This document shows, in pieces, positions 25,894 through 35,512 of a DNA stretch of 64,000 nucleotides. Origin of the DNA: Bog-105 sp965277855 (GTDB lineage Bacteria; Acidobacteriota; Terriglobia; Bryobacterales; Bryobacteraceae); assembly GCA_965277855.1 (NCBI GenBank), contig OZ255847.1:2418001-2482000 (forward strand), written 5' to 3'. How positions within the stretch are numbered: the first letter of the stretch is position 1; the number at the start of each line of letters is the position of its first letter. The translations under genes were made by a program, and so were the position numbers. A model generated the notes under the pieces. It did not search any database. It was not told the DNA's origin and saw nothing but the letters and a program-made list of their open reading frames with translations.

Positions 25894-27513
25894 TCAAGAA
25901 GCTTTCGGGCTCAACCGGATTTCGTTCACGTCGAGTTCGCGCTCGAGCAACCGGAGAGTATCGTCACTGATCCGGCCTTCCCGGCGCAGGCGCAGCGCGA
26001 CCCGCCGTTCGAAGGCCACCAATTCTGCCGCTAGCTGTCGATAGTGGAAAGACGTCGTGGACGTCTCGTCTTTCTCCGGGTCGACCTGGTCCCGCACCTC
26101 ATCCAGCCTGGCTTGGTACTGCACCGCCAGATAGTCATAAATGTCGACCAGTTGCGGATCGGCCAGATCGCGGGATCGGTCGATTTCGTCTAATGCCGAT
26201 TCGAGAATTTCCTGGCGCGCGCGGTTTTCTTCACTGTTGCCGCCAGGGCCGCCCAAACCCAACAATCGAATCAGGAGAGGCAGCGTAAGTCCTTGGAAAA
26301 CGAGTGAGACCAGGATGACGCTGAAGGTGAGAAAGATCAGAAACGAACGCTGGGGAAACGGGCTGCCGTTGCCGAGCGTGGCGGGTAGGGAAAGAGCAGC
26401 AGCGAGCGCGATCACGCCACGCATGCCCGTCCATCCGACGACAAAAATACCCCTTGCAGAAGGCGTTGAGAGCTCCTGGTGGAGAAATTTGCGGCGAAGA
26501 AAAGAAGCGAAATAAGCGCCCGGAAAGACCCAGAGGAGACGAAGCAAAATAAGAAACGCGCTAAACAGGAACGCGCTCAGCAGCAGGTACCGAGTACTGT
26601 ATTGGGCGATGCCGGCACGCACGTTGGGCAATTGCAGGCCAATCAAGATGAAAGTGAGGCCATTCAACGTGAAGCTGAGTGATTCCCAGATCATGCTGGC
26701 CTGGATACGTACTTTGGGAGAAAAAAATTCGGCGCTTTTGCGGCTGAGATACAGACCGCAGGCGACCACCGCCAGGACGCCGGAAGCATGAACGGCTTCG
26801 GCCGCGAGATAGGCGCCATAAGGCACCAGGATGCTTAAAACGCTTTCGATCGCAGAGTCTTCTATCTTGCGCTCGACCCAATCGATCAGTAGAGCAACTA
26901 CCAGACCGACGCCCAAACCGCCAAAGGTAAGCCAGGCGAGACGTCCCGCGCCTGCGAGGGCTGAGGGCATGTGGCCGGATTCGAGCGCGGAGAGCGCAAA
27001 CTCAAGGGCGAGCAAACCTGTGGCGTCGTTGACTAGACTTTCGCCTTCGAGCACGTCCACAATAGTGCTGGGCAATCCGACCTTTTGAAAGATGCTGGTG
27101 GCCGCAATCGAATCGGTGGTCGCCACCACCGCGCCAAGCACAAAGCCAAGTCTCCAGTCAAAGTCCGGAAACACCATAGGCGCAACCAGTGCAATACCCA
27201 GGACCGTAAATCCGACCAGCCCAAAGGCCAGCATCGCGACAGTGACCAGATTGAAGCGAAACTCGCGCCACGAGGTATTCCAGGCAGCGGAAAAGAGCAG
27301 CGGCGGCAGAACCAGAAGAAACACCACGTCCGGATCAAGCGTCACGCGCGGCGTACCAGGAATAAAGCCCAACCCAAGCCCAGCCAAGACCAGTACGATG
27401 GGGTAGGGAGTCCTTAGCTTTCTCGCGATAAAAGCGAAGACGATGACGAAGAGCAGCAGCAGCAGAAAGACGATTTCGATTTCGTGGATGCTGTTTGTCT
27501 CAGTGGGGACCAT
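25894..27513 (-). CDS. CPA1-family Na+/H+ antiporter
   Basis: A 539-aa inner-membrane cation/proton exchanger with about 12 hydrophobic helices (residues 10-410). Family landmarks are LPPLLFSAAWNTSW, VVATTDSIAATSIFQKVGLP, LEGESLVNDATGLLALEFAL (the Asn-Asp ion-binding pair) and VGWTGMRGVIALAAALSLP. A cytoplasmic C-terminal part of about 120 charged residues follows (RDLADPQLVDIYDYLAVQYQ ...), as in NhaP/YjcE-type antiporters. It exchanges Na+ or K+ for H+ for pH and salt homeostasis. Transcribed divergently from the GGDEF-EAL gene. Confidence 0.92.
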   Translation of the reverse strand: MVPTETNSIHEIEIVFLLLLLFVIVFAFIARKLRTPYPIVLVLAGLGLGFIPGTPRVTLDPDVVFLLVLPPLLFSAAWNTSWREFRFNLVTVAMLAFGLVGFTVLGIALVAPMVFPDFDWRLGFVLGAVVATTDSIAATSIFQKVGLPSTIVDVLEGESLVNDATGLLALEFALSALESGHMPSALAGAGRLAWLTFGGLGVGLVVALLIDWVERKIEDSAIESVLSILVPYGAYLAAEAVHASGVLAVVACGLYLSRKSAEFFSPKVRIQASMIWESLSFTLNGLTFILIGLQLPNVRAGIAQYSTRYLLLSAFLFSAFLILLRLLWVFPGAYFASFLRRKFLHQELSTPSARGIFVVGWTGMRGVIALAAALSLPATLGNGSPFPQRSFLIFLTFSVILVSLVFQGLTLPLLIRLLGLGGPGGNSEENRARQEILESALDEIDRSRDLADPQLVDIYDYLAVQYQARLDEVRDQVDPEKDETSTTSFHYRQLAAELVAFERRVALRLRREGRISDDTLRLLERELDVNEIRLSPKAS

Positions 27514-27581
27514 GGCGTTGCGGGAATCTAAGAGTGTACTCGGCCAGCAGGTCCGAGAACGTATTTAGGTCAGGAGTAGAT

Positions 27582-29684
27582 ATGGGGCGAGCCTTACCAA
27601 CGGTTCTCTTGCACGCACCGATTGACAGCTTGAACAAGGCGTCGCCGCAAGTGTTTTGGCTGCGCTATGGATCTGCCGTGATTGCCGCCGCAGCCGGCAT
27701 CCTGCTAGGCAAAGCGTGCGCCGGGTTTGGCCCCGCGGGAATCTACTTGCCGATCGTGCTCGCGGTCGTTTTTTCCGCCTGGTATGGAGGCGTTGGGCCA
27801 GCCTTGCTTTGCCAGCTATGCGGATTAGTCTTCGCCTTCAGCTATGTGGCTCGCCCAGGACCCTTTGCGCCGGTGACCACCACCGACATCTACGGTCTTG
27901 TGCTGTTTCTCGTAATAGGAAAACTGACGCTATTCCTGACGGCCAATCTGCGCTGGAACATGGATTTGCGGCGCTCCGAACAGGGCCTCAAACTGGTAGC
28001 GGCTGCCACTAACGACTGCATCTGGGAGTGGGATCTGCAAACAGGGCTGGTGAAGCGCAGCGGGAATTTGAGCGGCGTCTTCGGAAAGGCGGCCGGTGAG
28101 ATGCGCCCCGATATCGAGTGGTGGCGCGAACAGGTGCATCCGGACGACCGCGAGACGACCTGGGCCGGCCTCGAGCGCGCGATCACGAGCAAACAGGAGC
28201 ATTGGGAAGCCGAATACCGCCTCCGGCACCAGGATGGCTCGTATGTCCTGGTGGCCGACCGCGGACGCCTGGTGCGCGATTCCGCGGGACGAGTGCAGCG
28301 CATCATCGGCGGCATGTCAGACGTCACGGCCCATCGCAGGGCGGAGGAGCGGCTGGCCTTCGATGCACTGCATGACGAACTGACCGGACTGCCGAACCGG
28401 CAGTATTTTCGGCAGCGTCTCGAACAGGCGCTCACGGCCACCAGTGGAGACAACGTAACCGCGGTGTTGTTCCTCGATCTCGACCGCTTCAAGGTAATTA
28501 ACGATAGCCTGGGGCATCCTGCTGGTGACCGGGTGTTGCGAGCCCTCGCCAGGCGTATTGAGATGTCTCTGCATCCAGGCGAGTTCGCGGCCCGCTTCGG
28601 AGGCGACGAATTCACCGTCCTGCTCGAAGGTATCGGCGGCGCTACTGACGCTATTGGGGTTGCGGACAGACTGCTCAAATCGTTAGCCTTCGCCTTCGAC
28701 TTTGAAACGCATTCTTTTGTGGTGAATGCCAGCATCGGCATTGCAGTCTCGGACAAAAGCATCTTTTCGGAAGAAATTCTGCGCTACGCCGACATGGCGA
28801 TGTACCGCGCCAAAGCACGCGGACGCGCTCGCTACGAAGTCTTTGAATCGCAACTTGAGGCGGGCGCCATGAATGCTCTGCGGCTTGAGTCGGAGTTGCG
28901 CAAGGCCCTGGCGGACGGCGATTTCCGCCTCTATTACCAGCCGATCGTCTCGCTTTCCGACGGCCGCCTCGTAGGTTTCGAGGCGCTCTTGCGCTGGCAA
29001 CATCCCACACGAGGCGTACTGCTGCCGGCTGAGTTTCTCAGTTCAGCCGAAGAATCGGGCCTGATCGACGATTTAGGCGCCTGGGTGATGAGCACAGCCT
29101 GCCGGCATTTCCGCGCTTGGCGCACGACCATTCCCGCGGCCCAAAACATCCGCATGAGCGTGAACCTCGCCAGCCGCCAGTTCAGCCATCCGAACCTGGT
29201 AGACCGCGTGCGCGAGATTCTGCACGAGAATGCGCTTCCCGGATGCAGCCTCATTTTAGAGCTCACCGAAAACATGATTCTCGAGAACAATGCCTTTGCG
29301 GCGGCCCGCCTCGACGCCCTTCGCGAGATGGGCGTGCGCATTGCCATCGATGACTTCGGCAAAGGACACTCTTCCTTCGGGCGCTTGCAGGATCTGCCGA
29401 TTGGGATTCTGAAAATTGACGGCGCCTTCGTCGACCGCATCTCAGACGGCAAACCCGAAATTGTCGATGCCATCATCGGGCTCGCCAATCAATTGAAATT
29501 AGAAGTAACCGCCGAACGCGTGGAAAGCCGCGAAGAGTTCGAACACTTGCGTCGCGCCCAGTGCACCACAGCGCAGGGTTTGTATTTCTCCGACGCTCTC
29601 GACGCCCAGAGCGCCGCCGAGTTACTAAGCTCCAATCGCGACTGGAACGACAATCCCCGGGCAGCGGCCCAGTCCAGAACGTGA
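27582..29684 (+). CDS. Membrane-bound PAS-GGDEF-EAL protein (c-di-GMP)
   Basis: A 700-aa signalling protein. Four or five N-terminal transmembrane helices of the KdpD-like DUF4118 type (about 20-125) are followed by a PAS/PAC domain (AATNDCIWEWDLQTG ... GRVQRIIGGMSDVTAHR), a GGDEF domain with intact FGGDEF and LDLDRFKVINDS, and an EAL domain with EALLRW, LTENMILEN, IDDFGKGHSS and KIDGAFVD. Both catalytic signatures look intact, so it could make and break cyclic di-GMP. ATG 27582 is 5 nt after AGGAG; the longer upstream frame is not needed. The sensed signal is unknown. Confidence 0.92.
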   Translation: MGRALPTVLLHAPIDSLNKASPQVFWLRYGSAVIAAAAGILLGKACAGFGPAGIYLPIVLAVVFSAWYGGVGPALLCQLCGLVFAFSYVARPGPFAPVTTTDIYGLVLFLVIGKLTLFLTANLRWNMDLRRSEQGLKLVAAATNDCIWEWDLQTGLVKRSGNLSGVFGKAAGEMRPDIEWWREQVHPDDRETTWAGLERAITSKQEHWEAEYRLRHQDGSYVLVADRGRLVRDSAGRVQRIIGGMSDVTAHRRAEERLAFDALHDELTGLPNRQYFRQRLEQALTATSGDNVTAVLFLDLDRFKVINDSLGHPAGDRVLRALARRIEMSLHPGEFAARFGGDEFTVLLEGIGGATDAIGVADRLLKSLAFAFDFETHSFVVNASIGIAVSDKSIFSEEILRYADMAMYRAKARGRARYEVFESQLEAGAMNALRLESELRKALADGDFRLYYQPIVSLSDGRLVGFEALLRWQHPTRGVLLPAEFLSSAEESGLIDDLGAWVMSTACRHFRAWRTTIPAAQNIRMSVNLASRQFSHPNLVDRVREILHENALPGCSLILELTENMILENNAFAAARLDALREMGVRIAIDDFGKGHSSFGRLQDLPIGILKIDGAFVDRISDGKPEIVDAIIGLANQLKLEVTAERVESREEFEHLRRAQCTTAQGLYFSDALDAQSAAELLSSNRDWNDNPRAAAQSRT

Positions 29685-29804
29685 TCAACGTGATAGAAGC
29701 AAGCACAGGCCGCGATCCCGCGCCGTCAGACGAAAGAGGACTTCGGCAGACTTGGGCGCGGATCGCGAGTCCGTTGTGCTGCGAAGTTCATCAGAGGGGG
29801 TGAC

Positions 29805-30395
29805 ATGGATCTAAGTACGCTCGGCTTCGCGATGGGCTCTGCCTGGCTCTCCGGCATCAACCTCTATGTGACGGTTTTTACGCTTGGTTTGCTGCAGCGG
29901 CTGCATGTGGCGCATCTGCCCGGCGACTTGGGCTATCTGTCACACACCTGGGTGCTGGTCGTGGCGGGCGGCATGTATATCGTTCAGTTCATCGCCGACA
30001 AAATTCCTGCCGTCGATTCTGTGTGGGACATGCTCCACACTTTCATTCGCGTCCCAGCGGGAGCCGTGCTGGCCGCCACGGCTTTCGCGCATTTCGATCC
30101 GGGCGTGCGCCTGGTGGCGCTGCTCTTAGGCGGAGGAATTGCGTTAACCTCGCACGGCACCAAGACCGCGACTCGCCTCGCCGCCAATGCCTCTCCCGAA
30201 CCGTTCTCGAACGTTCTCCTGAGCTTGGTGGGTGACGCATTGACACTGGGCGGAACACTGCTCATGGCGGTGCATCCGGCGGTCTTAATCGGCATCGTTT
30301 GCATTGCAGTGATCGTATCGGTCCTGTTGTTCCGCTGGGTGCTACATTCCTTGAAGCGCCTCTTTCATCGCCGCCCGGCGCCCTCGCTCACTTAA
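29805..30395 (+). CDS. DUF4126-family membrane protein
   Basis: A 196-aa integral membrane protein starting LGFAMGSAWLSGINLYVTVF, the usual DUF4126 opening, then YIVQFIADKIPAVDSVWDML, GGGIALTSHGTKTATRLAAN and a hydrophobic C-terminal pair of helices. It has four to five membrane segments and no catalytic motif. The family role is unknown. It lies between the c-di-GMP gene and the ArsA-like gene on the same strand, with gaps over 60 bp. Confidence 0.85.
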   Translation: MDLSTLGFAMGSAWLSGINLYVTVFTLGLLQRLHVAHLPGDLGYLSHTWVLVVAGGMYIVQFIADKIPAVDSVWDMLHTFIRVPAGAVLAATAFAHFDPGVRLVALLLGGGIALTSHGTKTATRLAANASPEPFSNVLLSLVGDALTLGGTLLMAVHPAVLIGIVCIAVIVSVLLFRWVLHSLKRLFHRRPAPSLT

Positions 30396-30455
30396 TTTCG
30401 CATTGTCGACAAAACTAAGTACCATTCCCTCCACCCCTACCTGCATCTCTAAACT

Positions 30456-31637
30456 GTGCGCATTCTTCTATTCAGTGGCAAAGGCGGCGTCGGAAAAACA
30501 AGTGTGGCAGCCGCCACGGCGGTTCGCCTGGCTGCAATGGGCAAGCGGACCCTGGTAATCAGCGTCGACCCCGCGCACAGCCTTTCCGACGCCTTTGACC
30601 TCGGCGGCGCATTGTTTCATGGCCGCACGGCGGAACCACTCCAGATCGCGGAACGCCTGCACCTGCAGGAAGTCAACATCAATCACGAGTTCAAGCATTA
30701 TTGGAAGGCGATTTCGATTTACATTACTTCCCTGCTCCGAACCACCGGCCTCGAGAGCGTGGAAGCCGAAGAGATGGCCATCTTTCCCGGCATGGAAGAG
30801 CTCAGCGCCATGATGTACGTGAACCAGTACCGCAAGGGCAGCGAATACGACGTCGTGGTGCTCGATTGCGCGCCGACCGCCGAGTCTTTGCGCTTCGTCA
30901 GTCTTCCGACCACGCTCGACTGGTATATGAAACATATCTTCGGCTTTCAGCGCAGCATGTTAAAAGCGGTGCGGCCGATCGCCAATCGTCTCTCCCCGGT
31001 CGAGCTTCCGCCTGACAGTTATTTCCGCAATGTGCAGGATCTGTTTGAGAAAATCGAGGGCATCGATCTGATTCTGGAGGATGCCGAAACAACCAGCGTG
31101 CGGCTGGTGACCAATGCCGAGAAGATGGTGCTTCGCGAGACGCAGCGGGCCTTCGTGTACTTCTCGTTATACGGTTTAACGATCGACCGGATCATTGTGA
31201 ATCGAGTGATCCCGGATATCGTGCAGGATGCTTTTTTTCATAGCTGGCGGGCCTCACAGCAGAAGACGCTCGCGGAGATCGAAGAATACTTCTCGCCGGT
31301 GCCGGTCCAGCGTGTACCTCTGTTTCCGCAAGAAGTTCTGGGCTACGAGCGTTTACAGGAGTTTGCCGAACATTTATATGCCGAAGGCGAAGATCCGGCC
31401 TTAGTAACTCGTTCGGCTCGGCCATTTTCGTTTGCGCGAGATGGCGACCATTACGAAGTCCGTCTCGACCTGCCATTCGCCGAGAAAGGCGAAGTCGGTC
31501 TGTTCAAGAAAGACGATGAACTGGTTGTCGAGATCGGCACGGTGCGCCGGCATGTCGGTTTACCGACCACCATGACTGCTCTGCAGCCCATCAAAGCTCG
31601 ATTCGAAGGGCGTAAGCTGATAGTGGAGATGAGGTAG
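30456..31637 (+). CDS. ArsA/GET3-like ATPase with Hsp20-like C-terminus
   Basis: A 393-aa SIMIBI-class ATPase. It has the deviant P-loop GKGGVGKT near the N-terminus, switch I SVDPAHSLSDAF, and switch II VVLDCAPTAESLRF. The arsenite-binding Cys triad of ArsA is not apparent, so arsenic resistance is unlikely. From about residue 320 there is a small beta-rich domain (FARDGDHYEVRLDLPFAEKG ... IKARFEGRKLIVEMR) resembling the Hsp20/alpha-crystallin-like tail found in many bacterial single-domain ArsA homologues. A tail-anchored-protein or chaperone-linked role is possible but unproven in bacteria. GTG 30456 is the start; the next gene begins 5 bp after the stop. Confidence 0.88.
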   Translation: MRILLFSGKGGVGKTSVAAATAVRLAAMGKRTLVISVDPAHSLSDAFDLGGALFHGRTAEPLQIAERLHLQEVNINHEFKHYWKAISIYITSLLRTTGLESVEAEEMAIFPGMEELSAMMYVNQYRKGSEYDVVVLDCAPTAESLRFVSLPTTLDWYMKHIFGFQRSMLKAVRPIANRLSPVELPPDSYFRNVQDLFEKIEGIDLILEDAETTSVRLVTNAEKMVLRETQRAFVYFSLYGLTIDRIIVNRVIPDIVQDAFFHSWRASQQKTLAEIEEYFSPVPVQRVPLFPQEVLGYERLQEFAEHLYAEGEDPALVTRSARPFSFARDGDHYEVRLDLPFAEKGEVGLFKKDDELVVEIGTVRRHVGLPTTMTALQPIKARFEGRKLIVEMR

Positions 31638-31642
31638 GATTT

Positions 31643-31891
31643 ATGAGCGAAACGCCAAACGCCGGCAGCGAATCGACCGCTAATAAAGCGCATGTGGACT
31701 GGTTTTGCGATTGGGTGCGGCAGGGCGCGGAACACGCCGCCGACTTCCTGACCCCACCCGAATCCGCCGGCAAACACTTTCGCGAATCGCGTATCGAGTT
31801 TTTGCGTGGCATTCGCGATTTAATCGATCACCGGATTGATCGCCTATCGCGCACCGGTGGCAAAAAAGGCACCCGCGTAGTAGTGGAATAG
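31643..31891 (+). CDS. Small conserved-looking protein after ArsA-like gene
   Basis: An 82-aa soluble, charged protein (AHVDWFCDWVRQGAEHAADF, FLRGIRDLIDHRIDRLSR, with a basic C-terminus). It starts 5 bp after the ArsA-like stop, preceded by GGTAGGA, so it is certainly cotranscribed. The helical C-terminal half resembles proteins encoded beside ArsA-like ATPases in other Acidobacteriota, but I cannot name a family. A partner or substrate of the ATPase is a reasonable guess. Confidence 0.65.
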   Translation: MSETPNAGSESTANKAHVDWFCDWVRQGAEHAADFLTPPESAGKHFRESRIEFLRGIRDLIDHRIDRLSRTGGKKGTRVVVE

Positions 31892-31896
31892 CCCGT

Positions 31897-31924
31897 AGGA
31901 TAGGCTTTAGCCTGCCGTCCTTTT
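31897..31924. terminator. Palindromic element between convergent genes
   Basis: AGGA-T-AGGC-TTTA-GCCT-GCCG-TCCT followed by TTT, in the 32-bp gap between the convergent small gene and the receptor. It can fold as a short interrupted hairpin and so end plus-strand transcription. A similar AGGC-ttta-GCCT palindrome recurs as a dispersed repeat in some Acidobacteriota genomes (from memory, not checked). Confidence 0.35.
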
Positions 31925-34900
31925 CAGAAATACAACTTTAAACCCAGCACCACCCGCCGTCCCAAAGCCGCTCCGGTAAAGTAACCGAAATCTGAGTTCG
32001 TCTGGTTGTTGTTCTTGTCGAAAATAGCTGCCGTATCCACCGTTGTAAACTGCGTGTGATTGAAAGTGTTGTAACTCTCCAGCCGGAACTGCAGGCGGCG
32101 CGCTTCATTTGAGCCGAGTTGGAAATTCTTAAAAAGAGAAATGTCCCAGTCATCCAGGCCCGGATTGTAAATGGGGTACTTCGAAGCGTTTCCAATACCA
32201 TCTTGTGAATAGCCGGGCAGCGGGGCTTTCACCGCATTCACATTGAACCATTGCCCGTTCGGCCCGCGCGAGTTGATATCACCCGTCAGCACCACTCTGC
32301 TCTCGATGCCATTGCCCGTCGCGCCGGTCAGATCCGTCGAATAATTGGTGGTGTAACTGATGTTCGCCGGAGTGCCCGTGCGAAATGTACTGATCCCCGA
32401 AATTTCCCATCCATCGAACGCGATGCGTGAAAGCCTGTTATACCAGTACTTACTAAACTTCGGAAGATCGTAGGTATAGCTGATAGTGGCCGAGTGCCGG
32501 ATGTCGAAACTGGCCGGCCCGTAATCAAATGCCTGGTAATTCAGCACAGGATTAACGGTGCCTCCCGCCGTATCCGTCAGATCCAGTGCTTTAGACCACG
32601 AATAACTCAAATGCAAAGTCAGACTGTTCGAGAATCGTTTGATCACCTGTAGCTGCAGCGCATTATAATTTCCAAAACCGGCAAATTCCAAGTAGTTGAT
32701 ATCGCCGTACCCGATGTAAGGCCGCAGAAAGTTCGAGTTCAAAGCCTTTCCCGTAGTTGGATCCCGGTTTTGCGGAAGGAAGTTGGCGCCGTAAGGCACA
32801 GCATTGATGTTACGGGTATCAAGCAGATGCTTCTGCGTATTCCCGGCATAGGCAAGGTCAAGCAGCAGACCGTGTCCGAGATCCTGCTGGATGCCGGCGC
32901 TCCAGTTGTAAACCGCCGGCGGCTGATAGTTGCGCTGCACGCCGCTTACGCCGGTCGGACTCAGGCTCAGTGGAGTAGAGAGCAGATTGTTTATGGTGGT
33001 GTAGTTGGCGGTGGCAGTAGTGACAAGCGGGACAGAACTCACCAGCTGCAGAATCTGGTCGTCGTTGAACCGGTCGTAGAAAATACCAAATCCTGACCGG
33101 AGGGCGGTTCGGCCGTTACCAAAAACGTCCCAGGCAAGTCCAATGCGCGGAGCCGGCTGCACACCGGTCGAATTCGAGATGCTTTGCGAATACTCTGCCA
33201 TCCCCTGAAAGGGAGTGCCGGCGGAGGTGGAAAAAGTTCCGATTTTGACAGCCGGCAGGAGAGCGCCACTTACTGGATCACGGCCGACGCGCGTCCCAGT
33301 CGCGGGACTAATATAGGGCTGGATGAGAGGCGGCTGCGCTGCCGCATTGTAGAGGGAAGGATCGAATGCTGCCAGCGTGTCGCCCGCGCTCAGCGTGGGT
33401 TGAATGAAATAGAAACGGATACCGGCGTCGATGGTGATGCGCTTGGTGGCCTTCCACGTATCCTGCGCATACCACTCAAAATTGACATATCTGCCATGCG
33501 CCGCCGGGTGCGCATTCGATTCGGTATAGCTGTCGACCGTGCCGAGCAGAGCGTTCGAAAAAGCGTATCCGCTGTCTAGCGGATTGTTGACATCGCGATT
33601 GAAGTTAAATGTCCCGTTGAAGTAGCTGGAGCGAGCCGCGTTACGGGTCGCCCGTTCCACAAAAGCGCCGAACTTCATGCTGTGATTGCCCACAATCTTG
33701 GAAAGATTATCCGAGTAGTCCCAGATATCGTTCGTGCCAAAGAACGGATATCGCTGCTCGATGTTCAAGGAGCTGACATTCGGGATGCTTCCGCCGCCGA
33801 AATTTGCATTGGGAATCAGGTTGTACGGATTGTTGCTCGGATAGAACTGCGGAATGGTCAGTCCCACATCCGTCCGATTGTTCCGGTTCAGGTCCGCCTG
33901 GGTGAGAGCAGCGACAGTCTGTTTCGCGCGGTTTACGCCGAAAGTCGCTTCGTTCACCATGGTGGGACTGAATGTGTGGATCAGCGTCGAGACGAGACCT
34001 GCACTGTGGATCTCGTAGCTGATCGGTAGTTGCGGCCAGTTGTTATTTCCGCCCAGTCCAGCCAGCAGCTGATAGCCGCCTTGCGAAGCCTGGTAATCCT
34101 GAATCAGCCGCACGTAAAACGTCGTGCTGGGCGAAATGTTGTAATCGCCGCGCAATACTGTATCCCGGCGAGGCTGCTTATTCACGCTGACACCCGACCA
34201 GTTGTACTGCCCGCCAGGCCCTTCGGTGTTCGGCAATGGAAAAAGGCTAAGTAGCTTCTGCCCGTTTGGATCGATTCGGTTCGCCGGGACAATGTTATTC
34301 GCGAACGGCAGCCCGGTGCTAGGATCGGTGATCGTCACACCCGATTGTGAGAAATTGCCCTGGCGCTCCAAGGCGGTCGGAAACGTTTGGGTCTGGACGG
34401 ACGAAGGCAGCGTCAAGGGCAGGAAATCTTGCGAGAAGAAGAAGAACAGCTTGTCGTGGTTGCGATTGAAGTTAGTCTTCGGAATGATTACCGGACCTCC
34501 AATGAAATAACCGGGGTTATTGAAGCGGTAACTCGGACGCGGCAAGCCGTTGCGGTTATTGAAGAACTCATTAGCGTTGAAATCTTCATTCCGCAGAAAG
34601 TAATACACGCCACCGTGGAAATCCTTGGTGCCGCTCTTCGTCACCGTGTTTATAGTGCCCCCGGAGCTGCGCCCGTACTCCGCCTGGTAGTTACTAAGCA
34701 GCACTTTGACTTCGCTCACTGCATCAAGACTCGGGGCGAGATATGGACCGGTCAGCGACCCGGTATCGAGGCTTGTAATGCCGTCGAGCGTCAAATCGAT
34801 GGCGCCCGCGCGCGTACCGCTAATATTAATGCCCACCAGATTGTTCCAGCCGGGCGACTCGCGATTAGACGTATCCACAATGCCCGGCAGCAGTTTCACT

Positions 34901-35388
34901 GTCCCGAGATAGTCTCGGCCCTTCAAGGGCAGTTCCTGCATCTCCCGGCTGGTGATCAGCCCGGAACGCTCGGCGCTTTCCGTCTGAACGGCCGCTGTTT
35001 CCCCAGACACCGAAACCGTTTCGTTCAGCGTGCCAACCTGCAGAGCGATGCCAGGCAGCGTAACGCGCTCGGTAGCAGTGACCACGATCTGTGTTTGCTC
35101 GAATTTCTTGAAGCCCGGGGCATCGGCGGTTAACTTGAAAACGCCCGGCAGCAGCTCCGTGAACACAAAGTGTCCGTCCGCATCGCTCTTGATGGAGCGG
35201 CTTTGATTGGTCTGCGTGTTCGTGATCACCAGATCGGCGTTATTTACTGGCGCGCCGCTCGGATCGGTCAGTGTGCCGGAAACCTGCCCCGTGAGACCCT
35301 GTCCCATAAGTGCCAGACAGAAACAGATTGAGAGCAACGCGAGAAGGCATGACAGCTGCCGTTTTCGCAATGACGTGATTGCGTACAT
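31924..35388 (-). CDS. Oar-like TonB-dependent outer-membrane receptor
   Basis: An 1154-aa outer-membrane receptor, the largest in the window. A signal peptide (about 1-32, LALLSICFCLALMGQG) is followed by a carboxypeptidase-regulatory-like domain (VSGTLTDPSGAPVNNADLVI), a plug-like region (MQELPLKGRDYLGTVKLLPG, with ISGTRAGAIDLTLDGITSLD) and a barrel ending VVLGLKLYF. It is divergent from the DUF1080/LacI/quinoprotein locus with a 124-bp shared promoter region. It is therefore a good candidate importer for the substrate of that locus. Ligand specificity cannot be read from sequence. Confidence 0.9.
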   Translation of the reverse strand: MYAITSLRKRQLSCLLALLSICFCLALMGQGLTGQVSGTLTDPSGAPVNNADLVITNTQTNQSRSIKSDADGHFVFTELLPGVFKLTADAPGFKKFEQTQIVVTATERVTLPGIALQVGTLNETVSVSGETAAVQTESAERSGLITSREMQELPLKGRDYLGTVKLLPGIVDTSNRESPGWNNLVGINISGTRAGAIDLTLDGITSLDTGSLTGPYLAPSLDAVSEVKVLLSNYQAEYGRSSGGTINTVTKSGTKDFHGGVYYFLRNEDFNANEFFNNRNGLPRPSYRFNNPGYFIGGPVIIPKTNFNRNHDKLFFFFSQDFLPLTLPSSVQTQTFPTALERQGNFSQSGVTITDPSTGLPFANNIVPANRIDPNGQKLLSLFPLPNTEGPGGQYNWSGVSVNKQPRRDTVLRGDYNISPSTTFYVRLIQDYQASQGGYQLLAGLGGNNNWPQLPISYEIHSAGLVSTLIHTFSPTMVNEATFGVNRAKQTVAALTQADLNRNNRTDVGLTIPQFYPSNNPYNLIPNANFGGGSIPNVSSLNIEQRYPFFGTNDIWDYSDNLSKIVGNHSMKFGAFVERATRNAARSSYFNGTFNFNRDVNNPLDSGYAFSNALLGTVDSYTESNAHPAAHGRYVNFEWYAQDTWKATKRITIDAGIRFYFIQPTLSAGDTLAAFDPSLYNAAAQPPLIQPYISPATGTRVGRDPVSGALLPAVKIGTFSTSAGTPFQGMAEYSQSISNSTGVQPAPRIGLAWDVFGNGRTALRSGFGIFYDRFNDDQILQLVSSVPLVTTATANYTTINNLLSTPLSLSPTGVSGVQRNYQPPAVYNWSAGIQQDLGHGLLLDLAYAGNTQKHLLDTRNINAVPYGANFLPQNRDPTTGKALNSNFLRPYIGYGDINYLEFAGFGNYNALQLQVIKRFSNSLTLHLSYSWSKALDLTDTAGGTVNPVLNYQAFDYGPASFDIRHSATISYTYDLPKFSKYWYNRLSRIAFDGWEISGISTFRTGTPANISYTTNYSTDLTGATGNGIESRVVLTGDINSRGPNGQWFNVNAVKAPLPGYSQDGIGNASKYPIYNPGLDDWDISLFKNFQLGSNEARRLQFRLESYNTFNHTQFTTVDTAAIFDKNNNQTNSDFGYFTGAALGRRVVLGLKLYF

Positions 35389-35476
35389 CGTAAACCCTCC
35401 AGATTGAAACGATTCAGAGACCGCTATGGCGGCCTAGTATATCAACATCACCGACGGAAGGCGCAACAACAAATCT

Positions 35477-35506
35477 TTGACATCACATACGCCCGCGAGA
35501 TAAGGT
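35477..35506 (+). promoter_or_regulatory. Candidate sigma-70 promoter for the DUF1080 gene
   Basis: A perfect TTGACA (35477-35482), an 18-nt spacer and TAAGGT (35501-35506). The predicted start site falls on or next to the GTG start codon at 35513, so the transcript would be leaderless, which fits the absence of any ribosome-binding site. Confidence 0.4.
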
Positions 35507-35512
35507 ACAGGC

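Noticed and set aside
30456..31637. Arsenic resistance role for the ArsA-like ATPase
   Set aside because: No arsenite-binding Cys triad, only a single ATPase domain and no arsB/arsC nearby. The ArsR-type gene at 18.7 kb is remote and controls another operon.
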